Both the position numbers and the translations under genes were made by a program. Below, piece after piece: positions 17,529-28,403 of a stretch of DNA of 35,432 nt (within the stretch, counting starts at the first letter, position 1; every line of letters begins with the position of its first letter). Origin of the DNA: Priapulus caudatus (taxonomy: Eukaryota; Priapulida; Priapulimorpha; Priapulimorphida; Priapulidae); assembly GCF_000485595.1 (NCBI RefSeq), contig NW_014577071.1, positions 234,636 through 270,067 of the forward strand, in the 5' to 3' direction. Under the pieces are notes generated by a model. That model did no database searches, had not been told where the DNA came from, and worked only from the letters and a program-made list of their open reading frames with translations.

Positions 17529-19992
17529 TTACTCCTTTGTTTCTCTGCAATATCTGCTATGTTTCTTAGCAAGATTATCGACAAGCTTGAGCTCTATCTC
17601 TACACCTTGATGTAACTCTTCCTTACTGATTGCCACTCCTTCAACTTCACCACTTGTTACAATAATGACTTGTCGTTTCCTTGTCTCCAAGACGTTCCCG
17701 ACTACAACCTATCACATGAAACACAGGAAGCGGTTTTAGAAAAAAAAATCTAAAAGATTTTCATGCGGCATATTTGCCTACAACGTTCTTAGTGTAATTC
17801 AACTATTAATAATACATGGTTAGAGGTTAACACTCGTATAACAGCAGAATATCATGAATAATGTGTTACATACATTATGCTGATATTTATCAAGGGCACC
17901 CTCTGACTTCTGCAGCAACAGCTCTTTGTTGGTTTCCAGCTGAAAGATGCATATGAAATATGCAGTGACATATAAAAGCAACGTCAGAACAATGAGTTGC
18001 AGTGCCAATCAAAGAAGTGTGAGCAAAGAACCACGGCATCAACCATTAATACCACAAGAAATATATTTAATCAAGCAAAACAAGATAATATATCTAGTTA
18101 CGGTACAATTGCTGACATTAAAATAAAAATTAAGATTTTAACAGCAATTTTGTACTATATAAAATGCTGTCTTTTAGATGCAGATGACATTTTGAATTGT
18201 TACACAACTCCACATCGCTGCGTTACACTAGCTTATAAAAGTTGACATTTACACGTGAAACTGCATAATTACAAGAAAACAAACCTTGAATGATACAATG
18301 AAGGCATCGGGTGCCCAGTCTTGCACCAGCAAGCCGATCATCTTAGGGACTGCCTGGAGGGTTACGGTGAGAGGTTTACCCGACGACTGGATTTTGTGCT
18401 CCGGCTATTAAATACAACGTAGAAAGAGAATTTATATTCCTAGACTATTCCGACTTCTGTGTGACTTCTTCAATTCCAACTATCACCATCTCTATTTGTA
18501 TTGTACGTGTTTTTCATTCCAAATATATGGTTTTGATGCAAACCTTTACCTTTTCTGGGTACTAATACTAGGGACTCATGATAAGATTAATATCTTGTGA
18601 TTAGAGATACCAATAGTGTAATTTACTGATTACTGGCAGCCGGGGAAGGATTGTCATATATGATTAAAACAACATTGGCTATTGCTTTTTTCACCCGAAC
18701 CTTTCCCAAACATTCATCTTGCTTTAGAGGTTTTATATGGCATTTACGAATGGTTAAATGTGCCTACTAAAACATTACTAGAGTTAGTTACTGTATTCAA
18801 TTGACTTTGTCTGCCAGTGTTAATCGAGCGACAGTATGTTGTAAACACCAAAACCTTTCTTCCTTATACTGTCTGTTCAACAAATGTCTGGCCTGAACTT
18901 GTTCGCAATATTTCAAAAAGATGACCGAGTTCTCGTGAAAATCCTTAGCAAAAACGTGAAACATGCTGAATACTACACGTGTTTGGTTGTTAGCCCTGCC
19001 AAAAACAAGTGATGTCCGTTTCATACGTACCAACTCGGTGGATGGAATGTAGAAGTCTGACACTGCTGAAGCCAGATACAGCATAGCATTTCTACCGATC
19101 ACGTGCACAGCTTCGGCTGCGGCTCTCAGCAGAAACAGGTAATCAGTGACTGTCGTAAACTCCAACATCAGGAATCTCTTCTGGTTGCTGACATCCTGAT
19201 ATCGCAGAAGCACCGACAATAGCTTCGGAACTACATCGTCCTTCACTGCAATTAAAATTACAGGTTAACAACAGAGACCTTTTTTTCACCTCGCATTATA
19301 GGTACCAAAAAAACAATCTTTAAACTAGTTATTGCTTTATATTCCTAAATTCAACACAATAATGCCCTGCCATGACATGCCAACATTGCATTTTAAAGTT
19401 GACAGGTAATAGAACTTCAACAAAATATAAAAACGAATGCATATAGCTAACCTATGTTTAAATTTAGGTCTAATAATATAAATAAGAATTAAAGCGCAAA
19501 CCTGAGACGTGCGACCTTTCATCGTTGACAGCGAGGTGTTCTAAGAACTGTGAGCAGTTGAAATGACGATAGTATGGAAGCAATGCTTCCTTCCTATGCA
19601 AAAATATCACAGCATAACCTGCCTCCAAAAAATACCTGTTAAGAATGAAGTTAAGAATATCTACATGAATAATTCTTTTCCTAGAAATACCCTAGCTCCT
19701 TCTTCCTTCAACAATATGCATTGCTCTGCTAGGATCATATCAGTAGTAGATAATAGGGAAGATAATAGTTCCCTATTATCTACTACCGATCATATCTCCT
19801 GGATCATATGCATCGCCATTGCTAAATGTATTCACAAAATGTCCAATATGAACAAAGGTTAAGAAGTCTCATTACTCCTTAACAACTGATTAATCAAGGA
19901 TACTCTGCTGATGCTGCCCCTCTTGATCCAGTGCTGAAGTTATCAATGAAGCGTACAGCCCGATGCTCCAAAGGCACTGTCGTACCACCAGA
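17529..19992 (-). CDS. PPCS: phosphopantothenate--cysteine ligase (PPCS), 6 exons, N-terminal exon not found
   Basis: Second step of coenzyme A synthesis: joins 4'-phosphopantothenate to cysteine, in the cytosol. Exons in transcript order: 19992-19904, 19635-19502, 19245-19031, 18404-18285, 17939-17874, 17708-17529 (804 nt, 267 residues plus stop). Junctions are GT-AG with matching phases. The readable protein starts at [15 protein letters not shown], about 41 residues into the human enzyme, so roughly 40 N-terminal residues are missing. Family landmarks: nucleotide-binding [62 protein letters not shown], then [14 protein letters not shown]. The final residues run [12 protein letters not shown]. 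The catalytic core looks intact. The gene is head to head with NIT2 across the degenerate 20-28 kb region, where its first exon must lie. Identity is very secure; the 5' end is not. Confidence 0.95.
19743..19786. repeat. perfect 18-bp hairpin in a PPCS intron
   Basis: Arms 19743-19760 and 19769-19786 (GTAGTAGATAATAGGGAA and its reverse complement) with an 8-nt loop. GATCATAT copies flank it on both sides. Confidence 0.8.
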
Positions 19993-20632
19993 CTGAAAAG
20001 AAAAAGAAATGCCACGACATGATAATGGTTCATAATCTCATAACTCCTGCTGCCTGCCTCTACAATCATCTCCATGGGATTTCTAGGCCGAAATTTTCAA
20101 AAAAGATCCTAAGTTGCGCCAACCAATAGAACGGATGCACGCAATCGGTGTATTGAACCAATTCTAATCATGTAGGCATTTGTTCAAAGGCGGCATCATT
20201 AATTTTCCCTCAGTCAAAAAATGCCCATATGTTAAGTGTATTGTTATGCCGTATAAGTTGTGGACATTATATTTTTTTGCTTTCACAATTGTTATTATAT
20301 ACTTTGAACCAAAATAGATTTAATTTTATTTTCATATGTTCAAGTTAAAACTGCCCCAAAACCCCCCAAAATCCAGAAAGCATTGACAAAATTGGCAAAA
20401 CCCTCCTTAAAAAGTTTTTAGAAATTTCTCCCAATTTCTGACACTTTAGCAACAATTAAGTAGGGAATTACCTTTGGCTAAGACACACTTTCTTCGCCTT
20501 GTTTAGTTAATGTGCCCAACACAGACGAGTTGCCATTAAATACATGAGTATTAAATTAAACACCACTAAACATTGTCCTTTCGACGCTGAATGACGCAAA
20601 AAAGTTGGGTACAGTCTTTAAGCCCCCGTGGG

Positions 20633-20814
20633 GCACACGTGAGTTTATTTTACTCAATTAAAAAGATACCCGCAACGGAGGGTCAAATTTACTCCCAACG
20701 AAAAATCCGCCGCACACGTGAGTAAAAATCACGGGGAACTCCGCCGCAGTCAACGTAAGTAAAAATGAACTCATCGCTCATGTTTACCTTGTGTTAAAAT
20801 AACCTCACGTGTGC
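20633..20814. repeat. short inverted-terminal element with CACACGTGAG motifs
   Basis: 20633-20652 and 20795-20814 are inverted 20-mers with one mismatch (GCACACGTGAG then TTATTTTA). A third GCACACGTGAGT lies at 20712-20723 in direct orientation. A small MITE is likely, but no target duplication is clear. Confidence 0.5.
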
Positions 20815-21114
20815 GGCCAAGGCATTAGAGTTAGGGTGTAAAGTTAATTCCATTTTGGCCTGGGGGCCCCGCAATGTCCATCTGCGTGGTTTGGTGTTCT
20901 TTGGGGGCCATGGTGCGAAACCATGGGGATAAACTCGAATCGCCAAATGCAGTGCCCGAGTTACAGTGTTGTTAACATTCCCTCTGGCCAGGGTAGGGGG
21001 GCAAACCCTTCCCCTGGCCCCACCGGCTACGATAGCTTAATATTATACTTCTTTTTTATACGCTCTTTGATTATTCATTGTAAAATGAAATACAATCAAG
21101 TAAAACGCCTTGAA

Positions 21115-21447
21115 TAGGGGTCCCTAATGTTCCCCAGGGTACTGCCCGGAAAACGTACCCCCTGGGTACGGTCCCCGGTTAAGTAATAACCGCGGAAACT
21201 AATCCGCTGGTACACTACTACTAACTAGAATATGCCGCGACCCGTACCTCGCCCTATTTACCAACTAAACCGAAAAGTCTATGGGAAAGGTTCGCCTACG
21301 CCCTACTCCCCTAAACCCTAACACTAAACCCTTAACCCACAACTATTCAAGCTAGATAGTTACCAGGGGTTACGTTCCAGTTAATACTGTGAATCCGTAC
21401 CCAGGGTACGTTCTGGCAGTACCCTGGGGGGACATAGGACCCCTATC
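21115..21447. mobile_element. degenerate copy of the palindromic CCCTAA-core element
   Basis: The left end has CAGGGTACTGCCCGG and the right end has ACGTTCTGGCAGTACCCTGG followed by GACATAGGACCCC, inverted relative to each other. A CTAGATAGTTACCAGG centre is preceded by distorted CCCTAA repeats. Many extra C and G bases distinguish it from the 16991-17233 copy. Confidence 0.6.
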
Positions 21448-21473
21448 CGAAGCAAATCAGTAACGCTGTTGAA

Positions 21474-21731
21474 AGGGTTCCCCTATGGTTCCCCCCGCCG
21501 GTTACTGCCCGGAACCGTTAACCCCTGGTACTTAATCTAATAGCCGAACCCGTAACCCTCAACCTTACTCCCACCTAACCGGAGTCCCTAGGGGACACGT
21601 TTCCGCCTACTCCCAAACCTTAACCTAACCCCTAATTCTTAACCCTAAATTCCTAACCTCTAACCCATACTAAATAGTGGACCGCAGGGTACGGTTTTTT
21701 CGGCAAGTAACCCTGGGGGGCCCCCCCAAGG
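21474..21731. mobile_element. strongly degenerate copy of the palindromic CCCTAA-core element
   Basis: The left end keeps GGTTACTGCCCGGAAC; the middle has AACCTTAACCTAACCCCTAA; the right end keeps GGTACGG, CGGCAAGTAACCCTGG. Homopolymer runs break the match, and boundaries are approximate. Confidence 0.45.
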
Positions 21732-22895
21732 ATTAGAGAACATGGGTCCAATCCAACCAATGTTGGCCCTTATACTAACCCTAACCTACACCTATTATAT
21801 TGATTATAAATATTATAATTTAATATTGATGTCAGAATGGAACCCATTGGGGGGTTTTTAAGTTGGGACCATTGTCCTCTATCCCTTGAAACCCCCCTTG
21901 GGCGGACATCTAGACCCTATAAAGCCATCAGTAACAGTGTATAATCAACTGTTTTTCCACTGGTTATATAATGGTAACAGGCAGTTGTCATTGCGATACT
22001 GGAAAACGACGGCTTTAACCGTAATGGACAACCCAGAAGTTTACGAGCCCCTTTCCTCTTTTTGAAGCCTGGCTGAAAAATTCTTGCCAGATTTCAAAGC
22101 AACTAAGAATTCCAGATTTTTGTGGCCTTTTTTTCCACTTCAAAAAATGCCCCTAGCAGTACATGGACGTGGGCCTTTCAAAAAATGGCAAAATGCCCCC
22201 ACTTCAAGCCCCCATTCGCTTCTGTAACTAATAAATGATGCCTTGAGCACAGCGCAAAGCTCAAGTCCATGTGTACCTAATTTAACCGATATAACTTCAA
22301 AAAAATCCGCCCCCAAAAAGCCCCACCATGGGCCATCCCAAAAATCCACACAAAAAATTAATCCGGATAACACAGCGGTCCCCCAGAAGTTGTCTCAAAA
22401 CCTGATAGTGATTAGTGGGATAGAGGTTTATAAAAAGCCTCCCTCCTACGGCTTTTGACAATCTTGTAGAACTGGTACCCAATCTTTTCCAAACGACACG
22501 TAAGTTCCCGCATTTCCTTAACGTTTAAGGTAGCCCGTCAGTGGAATATAAAATTAGCAATGACACGATTTGAACCCATCTATATATACAGAGGGCGTTT
22601 TAACAGGCAGCGTTGGTAAAACATGGGGCCCTTTCTGTTCCCCAAGTAAGACGCATCGTGGTAAGTTTTTACCGGTTTTGATATAATTTATACGAATTAA
22701 AAGTTCCGGAAGATTTTGCCTAATAGAGGCGTTGACTGTGATCAAACCTGAGTAAAATATTAACAGCTATGATATATTTTTGTTAACCCACAGGCTGCCA
22801 AAAAGTTGGTTAACTCTGCAGCAGAAGCCCCGCGCGGTTGGCCGTTGTTTTGAACCAGTGTCCAGTTGATTTTGCTGAGGGGTTCCGTTGTCCGT

Positions 22896-22990
22896 AACCC
22901 TACGCCCTACTTCCCTAACCCCCTAACCCCTAACCGGGTTAAACCCTTAACCCCCTAACCCCTAACCAAATAACCACCCTAACGCCCTAA
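22896..22990. repeat. degenerate CCCTAA-rich tract
   Basis: Repeated CCCTAACCCC units with irregular spacing, like the central tract of the palindromic elements but without recognisable arms. Confidence 0.5.
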
Positions 22991-25900
22991 CCTCGACCAG
23001 TTGTTCCCCACTGACCCCGTGCCTAAATCAACAGCCTGCAAAAGTCCCATGGAGCCCCAACATTGTTGACAATCCTCCACATCATTATGTTCCTCATGGG
23101 CAGATAAACCACAACATTTCCGTCAAACCCGCTTTCAACATGGTTAATCGGGAAGGGTGGGTCTCCCTGCGAAACTCCCAAGCTTATCTTGGACCTTTTG
23201 TGGGACGATGGTGGTCCCAAAAAAGCCCATGGAAAGCTGGAAAAGCAGGTCGGAAACTGTGCTAATAATGGACCTTTTTCAAAAAGCTTTTGTGAACAAG
23301 GTAAACCCACAGCCTACTCCCCGGTTCACCCAAAAGTTTAAATTCACCCTATGGGATCCGTGGTAAAAACAACAACCCTGGATTAGTTCCAGTTCCCTGT
23401 CCCAGAAATCGAAATGCAGACAGTCCCGTCCCGTCCCGAATGGCGAGAGGATTGACCCTGTAAAATGGTTTAAGAATTCAGGATGTCCCCGCAAAAGGTT
23501 CAGTGCTTTGGACCCCTTGCCCCCCTGTTCCTGTTTTACCATAAATGACATCCCGGAGAATACACAAGCAACCGTTTCCGACCTTTTTTGCAGATGACAC
23601 ATTGCGATTCAAATATAAGCCCCTCTGAACTAAACCACAAAGATTTTCAAACAAGAATACTTGGCACGAATGGAACCTTTGGGACCAACTAGGCAAGTCT
23701 GGGAAGAACAAGTGGATGATCGAAAGTTTTCCAGCCCAAAAACAAATGTCTTGGTTCCCTGACCATCACCAGAAAAAACCCAACGCGAAACCTTTACCCA
23801 TATGCTCTTTACGCGGACCAGTACCTTAGGAACGTGGCCCAACATTCAGCCCAAAGTAACCTGGGGGTGTCCAACACTAAAACATCAATCTTCGATGGCA
23901 CACCCACAATCAGCTTTCAAATCTGTAGTAAAAGCCAAGAATGGAACCCCTATCATTCCTTGAGAAGGAAACCTAAAAACTATTTTCCCTTCCAATGGAA
24001 GTTAAATCACTTTTGCCCTATTAACTCATTGGTTTAGGCCCACCGGTTGGGAGTTATGCCAGCACGGTAATGGATTCCCATATCAAGGCGCAGGACTTGC
24101 AAAACATCTTGAAATGGTCCCAAAGACGAGCCCGCGAAGAAAGTGTCTCAAAACCGCCCACCACAACAGGTCCCGAAGTGTTACTGAACCATGCCTTGAA
24201 ACACCAAACTGGCCGACGCATGGAGTCCCAAGACGAAGGGGTTTTGCCCGTTTGGCCTTATGAATGTGTTTTAATCAAGCCTCGTCCAAAACGCATGGTT
24301 CAAACGTGGATATTCAAACAACCCCGTTCTGATTAACCACCTACTCGAAGCACCAGGAACATGTTCCAGAGGCAACTCTTTCCAAAATCCCATCCTGCAA
24401 GATGTGACTACAGGAAAGGCCTTCCTGTCTTTCCCCAAGGTCTATGACAGAGTGGAACGCCTTACCCGCTTGAAGTGGGTGGGACAGCCCGAAAAATCTA
24501 ACTGTTTCCTTTAAAGCAGTCCCCTGAATGTACTGCCTAAACGAAACAATCAGGGCCCCGTTTTGCCTACCCCCTACACCGCTCCAAAGTAAACAGTTCA
24601 TATGCAGCGAAGAAAAATGGCACTTGTGGCTTCTCTACCGCATTATATTGGCTCTTTTTGGCTTTTTTCTTCATTTTTTTTTCATTTCCAACATTTCAGA
24701 AATCTTGCGATGATTGAATGCCAACAGGGAGGCGAATGGTGGGAGACTGTGAAAAATAAAAATTTTCCTTCCCTTTGTATTATCTAATAGAAAATAAAAG
24801 CTTCATAAAGCACAACTATATCCGAGGCCCCTCTAACAACGAGATAACTGTGCATAGGATAACGATCAGTAGCAGTAATTCTATGTAGTACTACGGACGG
24901 ATGAGCTAGTAGCGACTATATTATCGTCATGCACCGGTTCAAAACTTGACAAGCAGAGCGAGAGGGGAATGCGCCGTTTCTACTCTGTCAACTGAGCCGT
25001 CCGTTAGATAGAGCGAATGGTAGCGCGTTCCTTTGTAGCACCTACCACTAGGATGTGGGTATTTTCGCCACAAGACGCTGGCCACGGGCGCCAGCACTCG
25101 TTCCTGGTGTCTTTTCAGAGGCACGCATCGGTACTCGAGCTCGGTATCGCAAAAACTGGCGAAACTGATGCAAGCTGAAGGCACCGAGATGACGCAGTGA
25201 CACGCGAGAAATCAATAATTGGGCGCCCAACACGAGCCAACACACCCGCTTCGCTTGAGACCCCACTCGTGCCGAGGGAAGTTGCCAAGCATGTCCGAGA
25301 GACTGCAACTTGTGTGTCGGTCCGTCGGCTTCCCCGCCAGATGTTTAGACATCTCTCGCGGCATCAATTTCGTGAGCCAAAATAAACCGATGTTGTCTCC
25401 AAAGGTTCCTCCAGCGACGTTCGACCTCACCGGTTGGGGCCGGACTGAGAGAAAAGCTCCTTGAGCGAGTAAACCCACGCGCGTGGGCCCCATAAGTAAA
25501 CAAAGAAGCAGGTGGATAGGCAAGTTGAAAACAAATTCAACTTCACACAAAGAAGACACGTTGCAGGACTCTATCGTTTACCGATTGAGACGAAGGCGCC
25601 CGAGAAGAGAGAGAGCGTTGAGAAGAGATGAAGGTTGTCCCCCGTATGAGCTTGGGTACGCGAAGGCAACGATAGTTGAGGCTGATGATGGTTTAGACTG
25701 CCAGTGGCGACAGGTCTGGGTGCTGTCACGTGCGTTACACACAGGTATTGCGTGATGCCACGCCCGAGTCACGTTCGCTGTGCGCGAGCAATTGGTTCAT
25801 ACCAGGTATTGGTCGGTATGCTGTTAGTCTGGAGGTGCGATGGGAGGACGAGGCACTGCCCGGTGGAAGCTTCATTCCCAACTCGCGGAGGATGTGACTT

Positions 25901-26169
25901 CCACTCAGAGACTTCTAAGTAATTATGGTAATCAACAATGCACCGCGGAGTGTACTCATGGTCGAACTAGCGGTACTTTATCTAACATGGAGCTATATGT
26001 AAACGAATCATAGTGTACTCTGACACCGCCCTTCTGCCCAATCCTACAATACGAGAAGAAGAACCAAGCTTTGAAAAGACCAAGGCAAATGCCTGCTGGC
26101 AAATCAAAAAAACAAAATTCACTTGCTGACACAAAAAAGGATGGTATGCACCAAACGACGGTGCTTGTT

Positions 26170-26530
26170 ATCTCCGGTGTCATTTATTAAAATCAGGAAC
26201 AGAGCAAGGTCCAAGCACTGAACCTTAGCGGCGGACTCTGACTTCTACATTACAGGGCAGATCTCTCTCCAATCGACCGACGACTGTCTGGAAACATTCA
26301 TCTGACAGTGAACGAGACATAATGCCAGGTGTTGTTTTACACGGATGGCCAATAGTTGATTTTAGACTTGTGAACGAGTAGCGTGTTAAGCCTTGCTCAA
26401 ACAGCTTTTGAAAGTCCATTATAACACATCACCTGCTTCGCAGCTTCGCAATGCTTTGGACAAGTCGTCCAACTAAAGTCAATAAGCTGGTTCGCAGGAG
26501 ATCACCCCTTCCGAAAACCATGTACTGAAG
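26170..26530 (-). pseudogene. non-LTR retrotransposon reverse-transcriptase relic, frameshifted
   Basis: On the minus strand, three reverse-transcriptase landmarks appear in family order. GFRKG at 26519-26505 is followed by a TGA where Arg is usual, then SPANQLIDF. MDFQKLFEQG begins at 26419, like the MDFQKAFD block. GSVLGP at 26224-26207 is followed in a shifted frame by LFLILINDT (26203-26175). The order and spacing match the palm of LINE RTs of the jockey/CR1 type. At least two frameshifts and one stop break the reading frame, and I did not find the FADD block downstream. It is inactive as read. Confidence 0.6.
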
Positions 26531-27130
26531 GCGGTTAGAGAGAATGTGTTTTATCTGCATGATCACATGATGCCACAATATAAACTACGGGTCTTCCCTT
26601 CATTCTTGGGCATTCCAGGATGAGGTCCTGTCCGTCATCCGGCCGATAATTCAACACTGGCGAGGGCGAGGAGAGTTAGGATGGTATAAGGCAATAATAT
26701 GAAGGTTGGCTCGGGATAGGTTTCCCCCGGCGCTTAAATGATGAGGTGTCTCAGGGGCGGTTGGGGCACAAACTGTCGCGCCCTCCCAAAAGCCCCTGCC
26801 CCCGGCCGGTCCACGGTTTCATCCGTAGAAAGCCTTGACAGAAACGTGAAAAACGTGTCAGAACTTGATCAATCGTGAGAAACGTGAGGGACCCCATCAG
26901 AAACGTGACGGGCCGGGAGGGAACGTAATGGCATCCCGTGGTAGCCCGCGGACCGAACCGTAGTTGCAGCCTGCACCCTCCGGGACTCAGCAGCCCCTTC
27001 CCCTCCCCCTCACGGCCCGTCACAGAATACCGGATAGACCTGTGAGAAAACTTGGCAAGACCCTAACAAAACTTGAATACAGAGAAGAAAAAAATGCCAC
27101 TAATCCCACGGCGCACTAACGCACTACGAT

Positions 27131-27272
27131 AGTCGCCTACGCCTACTCCCTAACCTTAACCCTAACCCCTAACCCTAACCATATCAAATAGTTACCAGGG
27201 GTACGTTCCGGTATACCGGCACCGTACCAAGGGTACGTTCCGGCAGTACCCTGGGGGGCATAGACCCTATGA
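27131..27272. mobile_element. 5'-truncated copy of the palindromic CCCTAA-core element
   Basis: Starts at GTCGCCTACGCCTACTCCC, runs through CCCTAACCATATCAAATAGTTACCAGG and ends with the right arm ACGTTCCGGCAGTACCCTGG and CATAGACCCTAT. The left arm present in the 16991-17233 copy is missing. It lies about 1.1 kb upstream of the first readable NIT2 exon. Confidence 0.65.
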
Positions 27273-27514
27273 ACGTCCAGTGGATAGTTGGGTCTGATTG
27301 ACTGATGCACTTTGCCCCCTTATATCCACAGCGCGGGTCGAGTTGACCTGTGCCTCTCAGTAGTGGTAGTACTAGTTAGTACATGAGTGGCAGTGGTTGT
27401 TATTATATTCCCATTAATTACAGGAGAAGGGTATTATATTTAAAGGTGTATATATTCAAGTTATGATGGATTCACAATGCTCATTAATCAGTTTAAAAAA
27501 GGCAAGTAAAAACA

Positions 27515-27612
27515 CCGGCCCCCAATTAAGGGATATAAGAGCTTGGCCACATTTGCACATGTTGCACATTTGCAAAAATGAATTGGAGACAGCTCTTATA
27601 TCCTTGAACCGG
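27515..27612. repeat. inverted repeat around CCGG...GGATATAAGAGC
   Basis: AAGGGATATAAGAGCT (27528-27543) pairs with AGCTCTTATATCCTT (27591-27605) with one bulged base. CCGG occurs outside both arms. About 47 nt separate the arms. Confidence 0.6.
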
Positions 27613-28403
27613 TAACACTCGGATAATTTGATGGACAAAACGGAGTTGAATTCGCTTCAACGGGAAAGTTGGATGTTGTGTTCTAACTATTGCTAACTTG
27701 GTTTTTGCAGGATTGCTGTTTTATTTGTACTCTATTTGTTATCTATACAGACTACAGTAATCAACAAGTGTCTGTATCTAGATCCTTGGATCTAGATATA
27801 CCTAATTGAATAATCTGAGATTGACATCAGGTCTTTATTTTATTACTATTAGTGTTACTCCTGATCACGTCAATGCATTGTATCTATTATCAGCCTAGTT
27901 TTAGTTTTAACTTTGCAACCATATTCTGACAATTGCCCTCCATCAGTTCTACTCACTGTTGGGGAGTCTGGTTTGAAACCCACTTGCGTTTTCTCTGATT
28001 TGTTTCTAATATAGTTTGCTATATTCTTGTAACTTCCAAAAAAATTCTTAACAATTTTGCAATTTACATTGTGAGTTAAATTGCAGGCAACCTGTATCTG
28101 CCTTAACTTTTATCTATATTTAAAAGCATAGCTATACAAAGAATATCAAAATTCAGTATAGTAGCTGTTGCAGCAACAATATAATTCAGTCCTTGAAAAG
28201 TGCCACTGAATAGCAGAAGTAATTAGAAAATTGGTTAGAAGCAGCTAGATGTCAGTAGTCAAATATTGGTTTTTCATAACAGATGTTAAAAAACTCAATT
28301 TAAGATCTGTGGCTTGCACATTCCCATAGCAGCCGTTGTACTCATCGAACATTGTTTACTAATAATAATCTTGCTCTTCTTTTTGATCTTTTTTATTTAA
28401 TAG

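Larger units (their letters stand above)
19993..28403. other. long region between PPCS and NIT2, degenerate and repeat-rich
   Basis: No intact gene found. From about 20.3 to 27.3 kb, copies of the palindromic family carry extra C/G bases and broken homopolymers, and open frames are short. The LINE relic at 26170-26530 and the CCCTAA-type elements lie here. The first exons of PPCS (minus) and NIT2 (plus) are expected in this interval but could not be identified. 27.3-28.4 kb is ordinary AT-rich DNA. Confidence 0.6.

Noticed and set aside
20470-20500. Minus-strand AAAGGTAATT donor as the end of the missing PPCS first exon
   Set aside because: The phase-0 frame needed has a TAG stop just before the splice site and the residues do not resemble the family's VVLVT block.
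24380-24520. Plus-strand frame with GKAFLSFPKVYDRVE resembling an RT palm block
   Set aside because: Only one motif-like stretch; neighbouring RT blocks could not be found in any frame, so it is too weak to annotate.
25212-25755. Open frames of 80-115 residues on both strands
   Set aside because: Several mutually overlapping frames, no recognised domain, and the surrounding consensus looks unreliable.
27384-27400. ATGAGTGGCAGTG before GTTGTT as NIT2 exon 1
   Set aside because: The phase fits, but the donor is poor and such a short exon can be matched by chance.
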